A stretch of DNA of 64,000 bases from Chitinophagaceae bacterium. Its GTDB lineage: Bacteria > Bacteroidota > Bacteroidia > Chitinophagales > Chitinophagaceae. The notes beneath the pieces are model-generated. The model was given only the letters and a program-made list of their open reading frames with translations, made no database searches and was not told the origin of the DNA. Both the position numbers and the translations under genes were made by a program. The stretch is from assembly GCA_017307735.1 (NCBI GenBank), contig JAFKGR010000004.1, positions 186,001 to 250,000 on the forward strand, in the 5' to 3' direction. Below, in pieces: positions 44,583 to 53,656 of this stretch (position 1 is its first letter; every line of letters begins with the position of its first letter).

Positions 44583-45022
44583 ATATTTATCTTTTAGTTT
44601 TTTAAAAATTTCAGGATATTTCTTCAGGTCATGATAATACTTTCTGCTCTTCATCCTCTTAATCCGGGATTTTGCAATAGCCTCAAAGGCTACTGCAAAG
44701 TGCGGAAGGATTGTGGGAAGCATCCCGGTAACCCCGGCTTAGAAAGCCTTTGCGAAAATATTTCATTTGAGCATTAGGCTTTCTTAGTCGTTTTGCAGTC
44801 AACTGCAAAATTTGGGTTGATGTGTTTCTCTATTTTCATTGCTTGTGAAATCGTATCACACTCAATTACTAAGAAAATCTGCCAGTCACCGGCTTTTGAG
44901 GTATAATGATATCCATAGTAAGAAGCATTTTGTTTGACCACCCTTTCTTCCACACTATCCTGGGTAAATCCTACATAGAATTTATCCAGCTTTACTGAAT
45001 ATAAGATGTAACAGGCTGCCAT
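44571..45022 (-). pseudogene. GIY-YIG gene interrupted by a 155-bp element
   Basis: From ATG 45022: MAACYILYSVKLDKFYVGFT to AMKIEKHI at about 44824. Then the element (44662-44817) intrudes. On its far side the missing C-terminus continues in the same family pattern: RMKSRKYYHDLKKYPEIFKK and LKDKYKST, with TGA at 44573-44571. Removing the element restores a normal GIY-YIG end (EKHIKRMKSRK). As it stands translation would run into the element and stop after 14 foreign residues. The start abuts a terminator T-run, like the intact copy at 22424. Confidence 0.75.
44662..44817 (+). repeat. Dispersed hairpin-ended element, copy 2 (inserted in GIY-YIG gene)
   Basis: Left end CCGGGATTTTGCAATAGCC folds with GGCTACTGCAAAG; right end CGTTTTGCAGT TG.. 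folds as TTTTGCAGT/ACTGCAAAA. The ends share CCnnnATTTTGCA in inverted orientation. Core GCATCCCGGTAACCCCGG is common to all copies. Flanks ATTAA and ATCAA (read on the minus strand) could be an imperfect target repeat. No coding capacity. About 155 bp, near-identical in structure to copy 3 at 53278. Confidence 0.8.
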
Positions 45023-45054
45023 AAAAAAAGCCATATTCCCTGTAAAATACGGCT
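45023..45054 (-). terminator. Terminator just upstream of the GIY-YIG start
   Basis: On the minus strand AGCCGTATT pairs with AATATGGCT (one G-T), followed by a seven-base T-run that ends at the GIY-YIG ATG. Confidence 0.7.
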
Positions 45055-45060
45055 TTTTGT

Positions 45061-45140
45061 GGGCCCACCTCCCGATAGCTATCGGGATTGAACCTGGGAC
45101 CACCTGTCCCGATATTTATCGGGAGAGTCAGGTGCTCAGT
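45061..45140 (-). pseudogene. tRNA(CAT)-derived remnant with palindromes in the T-arm and anticodon loop
   Basis: Minus strand: GAGCACCTGACTC, a palindrome, CAGGTGGTCCCAGGTTCAA, a second palindrome (TCCCGATAGCTATCGGGA), then GGTGGGCCC. Except for the two insertions this equals the anticodon, T and acceptor parts of the intact gene. The D-arm half is missing. Confidence 0.65.
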
Positions 45141-45171
45141 TACTTTCAATTTTTTCGTGTTCTACGAAAAT

Positions 45172-45197
45172 AAAAAAGCCACACGAGATGTGTAGCT
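45172..45197 (-). terminator. Terminator of the intact tRNA(CAT) gene
   Basis: Minus strand: AGC..CACA pairs with TGTGGCT over a short loop and is followed by TTTTTT. A second A/T-rich hairpin (TTTTCGT/ACGAAAA, 45153-45171) lies directly after it. Confidence 0.6.
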
Positions 45198-45203
45198 TTC
45201 TTG

Positions 45204-45277
45204 TGGGCCCACCAGGACTTGAACCTGGGACCACCTGATTATGAGTCAGGTGCTCTAACCGACTGAGCTATAGGCCC
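45204..45277 (-). tRNA. tRNA with CAT anticodon (elongator Met, or Ile2), intact copy
   Basis: 74 nt: acceptor GGGCCTA/TGGGCCC, D-arm AGCTCAGTCGGTTAGAGC, anticodon arm ACCTGACTCATAATCAGGT (CAT), T-arm CCAGG TTCAAGT CCTGG. Discriminator A. CAT is used by both elongator Met and lysidine-modified Ile2; identity elements could not be settled by eye. Its apparent promoter is more than 630 bp upstream (45914-45942), beyond five degenerate copies. Confidence 0.92.
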
Positions 45278-45300
45278 AAAATATCTTTCAAGTTTTTTAT

Positions 45301-45839
45301 CCAGGACTTGAACCTGGGACCACAGTCCCGATAGCCATCGGGAGCCCTAGGATTGTTACATCCAAAATATCTTTCAAGTTTTTTATCCAGGACTTGAACC
45401 TGGGACCGCCTGTCCCGATAGTCATCGGGAGAGTCAGGTGCTCTAACCTCCCGATAATCCCGATAATTATCGGGAGGATGAGCTATAGGCCCAAAATATC
45501 TTTCAAGTTTTTTATCCAGGACTTGAACCTGGGACCACTGTCCCGATAGCCATCGGGAGAGTCAGGTGCTCTAACCTCCCGATAGTTATCGGGATGAGTC
45601 CATGGATTTTTACATCCAAAACACCTTTCAAGTTTTTTATCCAGGACTTGAACCTGGGACCGCCTGTCCCGATAGTCCAGATAACTATCGGGAGGATGAG
45701 TCCATGGATTTTTACATCCAAAACACCTTTCAAGTTTTTTATCCAGGACTTGAACCTGGGACCTACTGTCCCGATAGCCATCGGGAGAGTCAGTTGCTCT
45801 AACCTCCCGATAACTATCGGGAGGATGAGCCCAAAGATT
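45301..45839 (-). repeat. Tandem array of five degenerate tRNA(CAT) copies with palindromic insertions
   Basis: Copies begin (plus-strand CCAGGACTTGAACCTGGGAC) at 45301, 45387, 45516, 45641 and 45743, spaced 86, 129, 125 and 102 bp. Each keeps the T-arm, most keep the anticodon stem (CTGACTC..CAGG) and D-stem (GCTC..GAGC), but TCCCGATA-type palindromes replace the anticodon-loop bases ATAAT and the D-loop bases. The 3' acceptor strand is missing. Between copies a spacer like that after the intact gene (AAAATATCTTTCAAGTTTT) recurs. Not functional tRNAs in the normal sense. Long open frames here are repeat-encoded and are not genes. Confidence 0.85.
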
Positions 45840-45913
45840 TTTACATCCAAATATCTTCATTTTCCCAGCACAAAATTTTATCTGTCTGATAAAATTTTCT
45901 CCGATAAGGGCTG

Positions 45914-45942
45914 CAAAAATAGAGAAATTCACTTGCCCCAAA
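45914..45942 (-). promoter_or_regulatory. Promoter of the tRNA(CAT) array
   Basis: Minus strand: TTTG, 17 nt, TATTTTTG, then GCAGCCC. The -7/leader string CTATTTTTGCAGCCC is the same as that before tRNA-Asn. It points into the degenerate copies. Confidence 0.6.
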
Positions 45943-45963
45943 ATAATTAATTTTCTTTGCATT

Positions 45964-46593
45964 ATGTCCAAATACAAAAATATCATTTTTGACCTCGGAG
46001 GTGTTTTGTTTAATGTAGATTATCACCTGACAGAACAAGCTTTCAAAAAACTGGGTGTTTCCAATTTTGACCAATTGTATAGCCAGCAGGGCGCTTCTCA
46101 TCTTTTTCAGCGGCTGGAATGCGGAACCATTGATACCGCTGATTTTTATTCAGAGCTCAACAAACTTTCTGGCCTTTATTTGTCTGAATCCGAAATCAGA
46201 AAAGCCTGGAATGCCATGCTCATCGGTTTTCGTGAATCCTCATTGCAATACCTCGATACTTTAAAATCAAAAGCAACAATTTTTTTGCTCAGTAATACAA
46301 ACCGTACCCATGTAGAAGAAATCGACAAGATTTATTATTCCAAACCCAGAAAGATGCCGTTTGAAAATCATTTTCAACATGCGTTTTACAGTTTTAATAC
46401 GGGCAAACGCAAACCCGACTCCGATATCTATCAATGGGTATTAAACCAGGCGTCTATCCATCCCGGAGATACCTTATTTATTGATGATTCTGTCCAGAAT
46501 GTGGAAGGCGCTGAATCCGTCGGGATCGATTCTGTCCTGCTTGAGAAAGGTAAATCAATCGAAGATTTAGGACTGTTGGATATTGTGAAGTAG
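45964..46593 (+). CDS. HAD-superfamily hydrolase (YihX-like)
   Basis: 209 residues. HAD motif I DLGGVLFNVDY (nucleophile Asp, residue 9), motif II LLSNT, motif III lysine in GKRKPDSDIYQW, and motif IV LFIDDSVQNVEGA. The helical cap between residues 20 and 85 is of the C1 type seen in haloacid dehalogenase/YihX proteins, small-phosphate-ester phosphatases. Substrate unknown. Confidence 0.88.
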   Translation: MSKYKNIIFDLGGVLFNVDYHLTEQAFKKLGVSNFDQLYSQQGASHLFQRLECGTIDTADFYSELNKLSGLYLSESEIRKAWNAMLIGFRESSLQYLDTLKSKATIFLLSNTNRTHVEEIDKIYYSKPRKMPFENHFQHAFYSFNTGKRKPDSDIYQWVLNQASIHPGDTLFIDDSVQNVEGAESVGIDSVLLEKGKSIEDLGLLDIVK

Positions 46594-46600
46594 TATGAAT

Positions 46601-46864
46601 CTAATTATTGTTTTTGATCTCTTCGAATTCGATATATTCACCTTCTTCAATTGATGTACTTTTTTCAGCAGGTTGTGAAGGTGTGCTCTTTTGTTGTGCC
46701 TGGCGTTGCTGCTGTTCAAAATTCTGTTGCATATTTTGTTGCATCTGCTTAAACTGCCGGTTGAATCTTTTGACACCCCGGTAAGCAGGCACAATAAAGT
46801 TCATGATTAGCCTGTAGAGAATGTAGAATAAAAGTATCTGGCCTAACAGTTTGAAGATATTCAT
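46601..46864 (-). CDS. DUF4834 family membrane protein
   Basis: About 87 residues. One N-terminal helix (LLGQILLFYILYRLIMNFIV), then a Gln-rich linker (KQMQQNMQQNFEQQQRQAQQ) and an acidic C-terminus. Family of short Bacteroidota proteins of unknown function. Convergent with the HAD gene. Start at ATG 46864 preferred over an in-frame TTG. Confidence 0.75.
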   Translation of the reverse strand: MNIFKLLGQILLFYILYRLIMNFIVPAYRGVKRFNRQFKQMQQNMQQNFEQQQRQAQQKSTPSQPAEKSTSIEEGEYIEFEEIKNNN

Positions 46865-46962
46865 GACAATCAAATTTAGTTAAAACCATTTTAAACGGCA
46901 TACAAACACCATTTAAACGTGATGAAAAATTTGTTAATCATCTGATACGGATAAAAATATTT

Positions 46963-46995
46963 TTTGGGTTGTAATCCTTTACAATCTTATATTTG
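46963..46995 (+). promoter_or_regulatory. Promoter of rimP-nusA-infB
   Basis: TTTG at 46963-46966 and TATATTTG at 46988-46995 (TAnnTTTG), spacer 21 bp, 75 bp upstream of the rimP start. Confidence 0.55.
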
Positions 46996-47014
46996 CAGGT
47001 GTAACAGATTAGAG

Positions 47015-47038
47015 GAAGGGAACGGCATCGTTCCCTTC
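47015..47038 (+). promoter_or_regulatory. Leader hairpin upstream of rimP
   Basis: GAAGGGAACG pairs perfectly with CGTTCCCTTC over a GCAT loop, about 20 nt after the expected transcription start and 30 nt before the rimP ATG. A pyrimidine-rich tail TTCTGTTCT follows. It may be an attenuator or autoregulatory site; no family was assigned. Confidence 0.55.
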
Positions 47039-47068
47039 TTCTGTTCTAAACGTTGATGTTTTTTCCCG

Positions 47069-47545
47069 ATGATACAAAATGAAATTTCAGGCAGGATTCA
47101 GGAGTTTACAGAGGCGTTTATTGCGCAATGGCCGGATGCCTTTCTGGTGGATGTACAAGTGACAACCGGGAAAAATAAAGTGACAATACTATTGGACGCT
47201 GATCACGGGATTAATATTGACCGGTGTGCCACAGTGAACAAGGCGCTTGTAAAGTGGATTGAAGAAAAGAAAATTTTCGGGAGTGCCAATTATACAACGG
47301 AAGTATCCTCTCCCGGAATCGACAGGCCACTCAAACTTCTGAGGCAATTTTTGAAAAACGTGGGCAGAACAGTGCAGGTGCAAATGGCAGAAGGAACCGG
47401 GCAGGTGGGAAAGCTGACAGCAGTCACCGAAAATGACATCTCTTTACAATTGGAATCTAAAACAAAAAATAAACAAACAGAAGTAAAAACCATAACAATA
47501 CCTTTTGCTCAGATTAAACAGGTGAAAGTGGTTGTGACATTTTAA
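47069..47545 (+). CDS. rimP: Ribosome maturation factor RimP
   Basis: 158 residues, needed for 30S subunit maturation. Seen: VDVQVTTGKNKVTILLDADH (N-terminal domain), the characteristic VSSPGIDRPL segment (about residue 76-85), and the small C-terminal SH3-like domain with VTENDISLQL. Followed 13 bp later by nusA, the classical order rimP-nusA-infB. Confidence 0.95.
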   Translation: MIQNEISGRIQEFTEAFIAQWPDAFLVDVQVTTGKNKVTILLDADHGINIDRCATVNKALVKWIEEKKIFGSANYTTEVSSPGIDRPLKLLRQFLKNVGRTVQVQMAEGTGQVGKLTAVTENDISLQLESKTKNKQTEVKTITIPFAQIKQVKVVVTF

Positions 47546-47558
47546 AAAAAATATTTTT

Positions 47559-48809
47559 ATGGCAAGTATTAATCTTATCGAGTCCTTTCAGGAATTTAAG
47601 GATGCCGAAAACATTGACAGGCCTACGCTCATGAAGGTTATGGAAGATGTGTTCAAAACGTTGATCCGTAAAAAATATGGATCAGACGATAATTTCGATG
47701 TCATTGTGAACGACCAGAAAGGAGACCTCGAAATTTTCCGTCGCCGTACAATTGTCGAAAATGATGACTTGTACAATACCCTGACAGAAATTGAATACAA
47801 AGACGCCATTAAAATTGAACCGGATTACCAGGTAGGCGAAGAGCTGTATGAAGAAGTGGATATCCAAAAAGAATTTGGCAGAAGGGCCATTCTCGCAGGC
47901 CGGCAGACATTGGCCAGCCGTATCAATGACCTGAAGAAAAATATCCTCATGAAAAAATATGAGGACAGGATCGGAGAGATTATCACAGGTGAAGTGTATC
48001 AGGTCTGGAAAAAGGAAATACTCCTTCTCGATGAAGATGGAAATGAAATGTTGCTTCCCAAATCAGAACAAATCCCCTCTGACTATTTTAAAAAAGGAGA
48101 AACAATCCGGGCAGTATTAAAGAAAGTTGAATTAAAAAATAACCAGGTTGTAATTATTCTTTCACGTACGGATCCGTCCTTCCTTGCCAAACTTCTGGAA
48201 ATAGAAGTTCCTGAAATTTTTGACGGCCTTATTGTTATCAAAAAAATTGTCCGCGATCCGGGAGAAAGAGCCAAGGTGGCTGTCGAAAGTTATGACGACA
48301 GAATAGATCCCGTAGGCGCGTGTGTTGGTATGAAAGGAAGCCGCATTCATGGGATTGTACGTGAGCTGAGAAATGAAAATATTGATGTCATCAACTGGAC
48401 AAATAATATCCAGCTACTCATTCAGCGGTCGCTGACACCTGCCAAAATCACCAGCATGGACCTGGATACGGAAAACAAACATGCAAACATCTATTTGAAA
48501 CCTGATCAGGTATCTTTGGCAATCGGCCGCAGGGGAGTGAACATTAAACTGGCAAGTGAACTGACGGAATATGAACTTGATGTATTCAGGGATAATGAAG
48601 ATGTTGAAGAAGAAATAGATGTGGATCTGGATGAATTTGCAGATGAAATTCAGACATGGGTGATAGACGAGTTGAAGAAAATCGGGTGTGATACAGCGAA
48701 GAGTGTACTTGTCCTTACAGATGAAGAACTCGAACGCAGGACTGATCTGGAGGTTGAGACCATTAAGGATGTAAAAAAGATTCTGGAAGAAGAACTGGCT
48801 AAAGAATAA
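47559..48809 (+). CDS. nusA: Transcription termination/antitermination protein NusA
   Basis: 416 residues. N-terminal domain binds RNA polymerase, then an S1 domain (GEIITGEVYQVWKKEILLLD), followed by KH domains (PVGACVGMKGSRIHGIVREL, about residues 247-266, and VSLAIGRRGVNIKLASEL). The C-terminus (VLVLTDEELERRTDLEVETI) carries one helical repeat. Same transcript as rimP and infB. Confidence 0.95.
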   Translation: MASINLIESFQEFKDAENIDRPTLMKVMEDVFKTLIRKKYGSDDNFDVIVNDQKGDLEIFRRRTIVENDDLYNTLTEIEYKDAIKIEPDYQVGEELYEEVDIQKEFGRRAILAGRQTLASRINDLKKNILMKKYEDRIGEIITGEVYQVWKKEILLLDEDGNEMLLPKSEQIPSDYFKKGETIRAVLKKVELKNNQVVIILSRTDPSFLAKLLEIEVPEIFDGLIVIKKIVRDPGERAKVAVESYDDRIDPVGACVGMKGSRIHGIVRELRNENIDVINWTNNIQLLIQRSLTPAKITSMDLDTENKHANIYLKPDQVSLAIGRRGVNIKLASELTEYELDVFRDNEDVEEEIDVDLDEFADEIQTWVIDELKKIGCDTAKSVLVLTDEELERRTDLEVETIKDVKKILEEELAKE

Positions 48810-48911
48810 TTCACGGTTGGGTTTGACAGCCTGGGTTATTCCTTGCGCAGTATTGAAATAAATTAAAATAGATTTTAAATCCTTCCAACATTGGAAGAGG
48901 AGACGAATTTA

Positions 48912-51719
48912 ATGGCAGAGATAATGACACCAAGGATAATGGCGGCAGCGCGTGAATTCAATATAGGTAAAGAAACCTTATTGGATTTCCTATCGGCAAA
49001 AGGTTTCGAAACCGCCGATCTGACACCAAACTCAAAGCTTTCTGAAGATATGTATTCGGCTCTGCAAAAAGAATTTCAGTCGGATAAATTGGCCAAGAAG
49101 AAAGCAGAGGCAGTGGATCTTCCCAAATCTGCCCCGGTGGAAGTGAAGAAAAGAAAAGACGAACAGGATATTTCCATTGTCAAAAAAGAAACAACTCCTC
49201 CTCCGCCTGTTCCCGAAGAAGTGAAAGCAGAAGTGCCGGCTCCCGAAGAAGTTGTTGAAGTACCACCTGTTACAGAAACAAAAAAAGAGGTTCCGGAAAC
49301 AAAGGAACCTGAAGCAGAACAACCTCCGGTTATTGAAAATGATCATGTGACCATTGAAGCTCCTGAACTGGCAGGCCCCAAAGTGGTGGATAAAATTGAT
49401 ATTGAAGAACTCAATTCCATCACGCACCCGAAAAAGAAAAGTAAAAAAGAAGAAGCTCCGAAAACAAAAGTTGTAAAGGGTAAAAAACAACCTGCAAAGG
49501 AAGAGAAACCCGCTCCGAAACCGGAACCCCAAAAAGAACCGGAGAAGGAAAAAACCATTGGCTCACTGACCCAGCCGATACCTGAAAAAGCAGAGCCTGA
49601 AATGATAAAAACCCAGAGAACAAAACTCTCTGGCCCCAAAGTGGTCGATAAAATTCAATTGCCGGTTCACGAAGTTAAACATAGCCCGGGTGAAAAAAGG
49701 AAAAGGAATCGTATTAAGGTTGCAAGAAGGCCGCCTGCAGGACATGGCCCCGATGCAGGCCAGGGACAAAAGCCACGCCCGCACCATCAGGGAAGGCATA
49801 TCAGAATTGAACAGACGGAAATTGACGAAAAGGAAATTCAAAATAAGATAAAGGAAACGCAGGCAAAACTTGCCGGGGCAACCGGACGTGGGAAAAGCCA
49901 GAGAGCAAAATTCCGGAAGAAGAAACATGCTGAGGAAGAAGGAATGGCAGCAATGGAGAATACCGATAAGAAGCTGCGGGTTACAGAATATGTATCAGTC
50001 AGTGAGTTTGCCAATCTGATGGATGTATCGTTTGCTGATGTTATTAGCAAATGTATGAGCCTCGGAATCATGGTGTCAATTAACCAAAGATTGGAAGCCG
50101 ATGTAATTGAATTGGTGGCTTCTGAATTCGGATACGAAGTTGAATTTCTCAATGTGGATGAAACTCACCACATGGAAGATATTGATGAGGTGGATGCCCC
50201 TGAAGATTTGGTGCCGCGCCCGCCCATTGTTACCATCATGGGACATGTGGATCATGGTAAAACATCATTGCTCGACTATATCCGCCATGCAAATGTCATT
50301 GCCGGAGAAGCCGGTGGTATCACACAGCATATCGGAGCCTATGAAGTAAAACTGGCCAATGGCAGATCCATTACCTTTTTGGATACTCCTGGCCACGAGG
50401 CGTTCACAGCCATGCGTGCCCGTGGTGCCAAAGTCACGGATATTGCAGTTATTGTGATCGCTGCTGACGATGCAGTGATGCCACAAACAAAAGAAGCTAT
50501 TTCACATGCCCAGGCGGCTAACGTTCCGATGGTTTTTGCGCTGAATAAAATTGATAAAGATGGCGCTAATCCTGAAAAAATTAAAGAACAACTGGCGTCT
50601 ATGAATCTGCTCGTGGAAGATTGGGGCGGCCAATACCAGAGCCAGGAAATCAGCGCCAAAAAGGGATTGAATGTAAATGAACTGTTGGATAAGGTTTTGC
50701 TGCAGGCCGATCTTCTGGAACTGAAAGCAAATCCCAAAAAAGCAGCTTCAGGTACTGTTATCGAAGCATCTCTGGATAAAGGACGTGGGTATGTTGCCAC
50801 CGTACTGGTGTTAAACGGAACACTTCGTCAGGGAGACATTATGGTTTCAGGTCAGCATTACGGACGTATTAAAGCCATGTTTAACGAGCGTAACCAGAGA
50901 GTAGAAGAAGCTCCGCCAAGTACGCCGGTATTGATTCTGGGTTTGAATGGCGCACCACAGGCAGGCGAAACTTTCAAGGTTTATGAAGATGAATCAGAAG
51001 CCAAGGAAACAGCAAACAAACGCGCACAGATTTTAAGAGAGCAGGGGATTCGATCCAAGAAACATATTACACTGGATGAAATCGGAAGACGCCTTGCGCT
51101 GGGTAACTTCAAGGAATTGAACCTTATCCTTCGTGCAGATGTGGATGGATCGGCAGAAGCGCTGAGTGATAGTTTGCAGAAATTAAGCAGTGAGGAAATT
51201 GTAGTCAACGTTGTACATAAAGGAATCGGACAGATTACCGAAACCGACGTTATGCTCGCCACAGCTTCAGATGCTATTATCATCGGATTCAATGTGCGTC
51301 CCGCAATTCAGGCATCACGGCTTGCCGAAAAGGAAGGTGTTGAAATCAAGACCTACACCATCATTTACGATGCGATAGATGAAGTGAAGAGTGCAATGGA
51401 AGGAATGCTTGAACCCAAGATTCAGGAAAAAATGATCGGTATAGCAGAAGTAAAAGATACTTTCAAATTTGATAAAGTTACCGTCGCCGGATGTCTTGTG
51501 GTGGATGGAAAAATAGTTCGCACCAACAGAGTCAGGCTTGTACGGGATGGTATCATTATTCATACAGCAGAATTAGCAAGTTTAAAACGCTTTAAGGATG
51601 ATGTGAAGGAAGTAAGCAATGGAATGGAATGTGGCCTTACTATTAAAAATTTCAACGATATCAAAGTGGGTGATATGGTAGAATCGTTTGAAGAAGTGGA
51701 AGTCAAACGCTCTTTATAA
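48912..51719 (+). CDS. infB: Translation initiation factor IF-2
   Basis: About 935 residues. N-terminal IF2 helical subdomain, a long Pro/Lys/Glu-rich linker (residues 50-330, repeat-like GPKVVDKI at two places), then the GTPase domain: G1 [10 protein letters not shown]3 DTPGHEAF, G4 NKID. Domains II to IV follow, with the C-terminal fMet-tRNA binding region. ATG 48912 preferred; the longer frame begins with TTG 48891. It brings initiator tRNA to the ribosome. Confidence 0.96.
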   Translation: MAEIMTPRIMAAAREFNIGKETLLDFLSAKGFETADLTPNSKLSEDMYSALQKEFQSDKLAKKKAEAVDLPKSAPVEVKKRKDEQDISIVKKETTPPPPVPEEVKAEVPAPEEVVEVPPVTETKKEVPETKEPEAEQPPVIENDHVTIEAPELAGPKVVDKIDIEELNSITHPKKKSKKEEAPKTKVVKGKKQPAKEEKPAPKPEPQKEPEKEKTIGSLTQPIPEKAEPEMIKTQRTKLSGPKVVDKIQLPVHEVKHSPGEKRKRNRIKVARRPPAGHGPDAGQGQKPRPHHQGRHIRIEQTEIDEKEIQNKIKETQAKLAGATGRGKSQRAKFRKKKHAEEEGMAAMENTDKKLRVTEYVSVSEFANLMDVSFADVISKCMSLGIMVSINQRLEADVIELVASEFGYEVEFLNVDETHHMEDIDEVDAPEDLVPRPPIVTIMGHVDHGKTSLLDYIRHANVIAGEAGGITQHIGAYEVKLANGRSITFLDTPGHEAFTAMRARGAKVTDIAVIVIAADDAVMPQTKEAISHAQAANVPMVFALNKIDKDGANPEKIKEQLASMNLLVEDWGGQYQSQEISAKKGLNVNELLDKVLLQADLLELKANPKKAASGTVIEASLDKGRGYVATVLVLNGTLRQGDIMVSGQHYGRIKAMFNERNQRVEEAPPSTPVLILGLNGAPQAGETFKVYEDESEAKETANKRAQILREQGIRSKKHITLDEIGRRLALGNFKELNLILRADVDGSAEALSDSLQKLSSEEIVVNVVHKGIGQITETDVMLATASDAIIIGFNVRPAIQASRLAEKEGVEIKTYTIIYDAIDEVKSAMEGMLEPKIQEKMIGIAEVKDTFKFDKVTVAGCLVVDGKIVRTNRVRLVRDGIIIHTAELASLKRFKDDVKEVSNGMECGLTIKNFNDIKVGDMVESFEEVEVKRSL

Positions 51720-51765
51720 AACTTATTTTAACTTAAATTATCATTCCCTCAATCCACAGGCTGTG

Positions 51766-51773
51766 TATTTTTG
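51766..51773 (+). promoter_or_regulatory. Possible -7 element upstream of the parvulin gene
   Basis: TATTTTTG (TAnnTTTG) at 51766-51773, 29 bp upstream of the start; no clear TTTG at the -33 position. Confidence 0.3.
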
Positions 51774-51801
51774 AACGTTGCACAACAACTTATAAATCCT
51801 G

Positions 51802-53166
51802 ATGAAAAAAATATTAGCAATCATATTTGTTCTTTTTGTTGCTCAGGCAAATGCCCAGATCAAAAAAGTAGTTGCCGATAAAATTGTTGCCACAGTGGGT
51901 GACAAAATTGTCCTGAAAAGTGATATCGACAACAAGATTTTTGATATGCAAAGAAGCAATCCGGGTCAGGTTTTGCCTCCCAACCTGAGCTGCATGCTTC
52001 TCGAACAGGATATGGGAATGAAGGCGCTGGTTTTGCAGGCCGAAAAAGACTCCATCCCCGTAAGTGATGAAGACGTGGAAGGGGATTTGGACAATCAGAT
52101 TCGCTATTTTGTAAGTATGTACGGCAGTAAAGAAATGCTGGAAAAGATTGCGGGAAAAACGGTCTTTCAGATTAAGGAAGAAAGCAGGCCCATGTTTAAA
52201 GAAAGAAGACTTGCCGAGGGAGAAAGAGACAAGATTGTCGGCAGCATCAGGATCACACCGGAAGAAGTAGAAGCATTCTATAATAAAATTCCCAAAGACA
52301 GCCTTCAGTTTTATGAGTCTGAGCTGAATGTGGGGCAAGTCGTAATTTATCCGAAACCCAGCCGTGATGTGGAAACTTATGAAATAGATCAGTTAAAGCA
52401 ATACAAGAAGCAGGTGGAAGACGGAACCCAGAAATTTGAGACACTGGCTTCTATTTACAGCGACGATCCCGGTACGAAAAATAATGGCGGGCTTCTCGAT
52501 ATCAACCGTAACGATAAAAATATTGATCCGATTTTTCTTGCCAAGGCATTTGCATTGAAGGATGGACAAATATCCAATGTGTTTAAATCCAGGTTCGGAT
52601 ATCATATTATCCAGATGGTGAGCAAAAGAGGGGATGATGCCACGGTAAGGCACATCCTTAAAATACCGCAGGTCAGTTCAATTGAAATCAATGAAACCAT
52701 TCAAAAACTGGATTCTGTAAGGAAACAACTGGTGGATGGCAGGTTGACTTTTGGTGAAGCAGTTGCCAAATACAGCGAAGATGAAAACAACAAATTTACC
52801 GGCGGACTGATTACAAACCCTCAGACAAACTCTTCTGATCTCACAATTGATCAGTTGGATAAAGGTATTGTCATGATGCTCGACAGCCTGAAAGTTGGGC
52901 AATACAGCCAGCCAGTCCAGTTTACAGACGATCGTGGCAAAATCGGTGTACGCATTATTTACCTGATATCTAAAACCCAACCTCACAGAGAGAACCTGAA
53001 AGATGACTATGATAAAATCTCTGCAGCAGCATTGGATGAAAAGAAACAAGATGCACTTGACAAGTGGTTTGCGGATAAAGTCCCTACGTTTTACATCAAA
53101 GTAGCTCCCGAGTATCAGTCATGTCCCGACATTCGTCAGTGGCTGGCAACGGTAGCTAAAGAATGA
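51802..53166 (+). CDS. SurA/PpiC-type periplasmic peptidyl-prolyl isomerase
   Basis: 454 residues. Signal peptide (MKKILAIIFVLFVAQANAQ). SurA-like N-terminal helical domain (ADKIVATVGDKIVLKSDID), two parvulin domains (about residues 175-275: ELNVGQVVIYPKP.. FGYHIIQMV; and about 280-385: VRHILKIPQVS..). Chaperone for outer-membrane proteins in the periplasm. Followed by a strong terminator. Confidence 0.88.
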   Translation: MKKILAIIFVLFVAQANAQIKKVVADKIVATVGDKIVLKSDIDNKIFDMQRSNPGQVLPPNLSCMLLEQDMGMKALVLQAEKDSIPVSDEDVEGDLDNQIRYFVSMYGSKEMLEKIAGKTVFQIKEESRPMFKERRLAEGERDKIVGSIRITPEEVEAFYNKIPKDSLQFYESELNVGQVVIYPKPSRDVETYEIDQLKQYKKQVEDGTQKFETLASIYSDDPGTKNNGGLLDINRNDKNIDPIFLAKAFALKDGQISNVFKSRFGYHIIQMVSKRGDDATVRHILKIPQVSSIEINETIQKLDSVRKQLVDGRLTFGEAVAKYSEDENNKFTGGLITNPQTNSSDLTIDQLDKGIVMMLDSLKVGQYSQPVQFTDDRGKIGVRIIYLISKTQPHRENLKDDYDKISAAALDEKKQDALDKWFADKVPTFYIKVAPEYQSCPDIRQWLATVAKE

Positions 53167-53200
53167 TTTCAATTTTACAAAAATATTTTCAAAAGAAAAA

Positions 53201-53232
53201 GGTTGTTACAGCGGATGTAACAGCCTTTTTTC
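53201..53232 (+). terminator. Rho-independent terminator after the parvulin gene
   Basis: GGTTGTTACA/TGTAACAGCC stem (one G-U pair), GCGGA loop, seven Ts. Confidence 0.85.
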
Positions 53233-53277
53233 ATAATGGATGAACACCTCTGAAAAAGCTACCGGAATAATATTAAA

Positions 53278-53434
53278 CCGGGATTTTGCAGTAGCCTCAA
53301 AAGCTACTGCAAAGTGCGTAAGGGGTTGAGGGGAAGCATCCCGGTAACCCCGGCTTAGAAAAGCCTTTGCGAAAACGATTTATTTGAGCATTAGGCTTTC
53401 TTAGTCGTTTTGCAGCCAACTGCAAATTTGGGAT
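53278..53434 (+). repeat. Dispersed hairpin-ended element, copy 3 (full length)
   Basis: ACCGGGATTTTGCAGTAGC pairs over CTCAAAA with GCTACTGCAAA (11 bp perfect). Core GCATCCCGGTAACCCCGG, then GAGCATTAGGCTTTCTTAG and the terminal TTTTGCAGCCAACTGCAAATTTGGG hairpin. About 156 bp, same orientation as copy 2; estimated near 85-90% identical by eye. Confidence 0.8.
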
Positions 53435-53611
53435 AATTTATCATCCCGCTGTTTTTGCTTCAAAGCCTGACATAAAAAAACTTTTTTTATTTATCGTTTT
53501 CGACCGGAATGACATAGATAATGATAATAAGTCTGTTTTTTTAGGAGCATTTTTGCAGATACCCGGGAAAAATGTTGATAATTTAATCTTATCCCAACAT
53601 CTGTTTAATCG

Positions 53612-53639
53612 TTGCCTCGGACAAATTGCACTAATTTTG
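53612..53639 (+). promoter_or_regulatory. Promoter of the PurF-like gene
   Basis: TTG (53612-53614), 17 bp, TAATTTTG (53632-53639); the ATG lies 18 bp further on. Confidence 0.5.
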
Positions 53640-53656
53640 CATTCTCTTTTTAATAC

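Larger units (their letters stand above)
53233..53656. other. Intergenic region with hairpin-ended element and promoter
   Basis: Carries the element copy at 53278-53434 and the promoter of the following gene (53612-53639). The space between is A/T-rich without a gene. Confidence 0.5.

Noticed and set aside
44774..44817. C-terminal tail NPNFAVDCKTTKKA of the GIY-YIG ORF
   Set aside because: This tail is encoded by the end of the inserted element; copy 3 has the same string without any GIY-YIG gene.
45301..45839. CRISPR-like regular repeats
   Set aside because: Repeat units are tRNA arms with uneven spacing (86-129 bp) and the spacers are similar to each other; no cas genes are near.
45483..45986. 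Open frames of 112-167 codons on both strands across the tRNA-like repeats
   Set aside because: Their peptides are repeats of the tRNA/palindrome DNA (GLILPIVIG-type units). The stretch is explained by degenerate tRNA copies, not by a gene.
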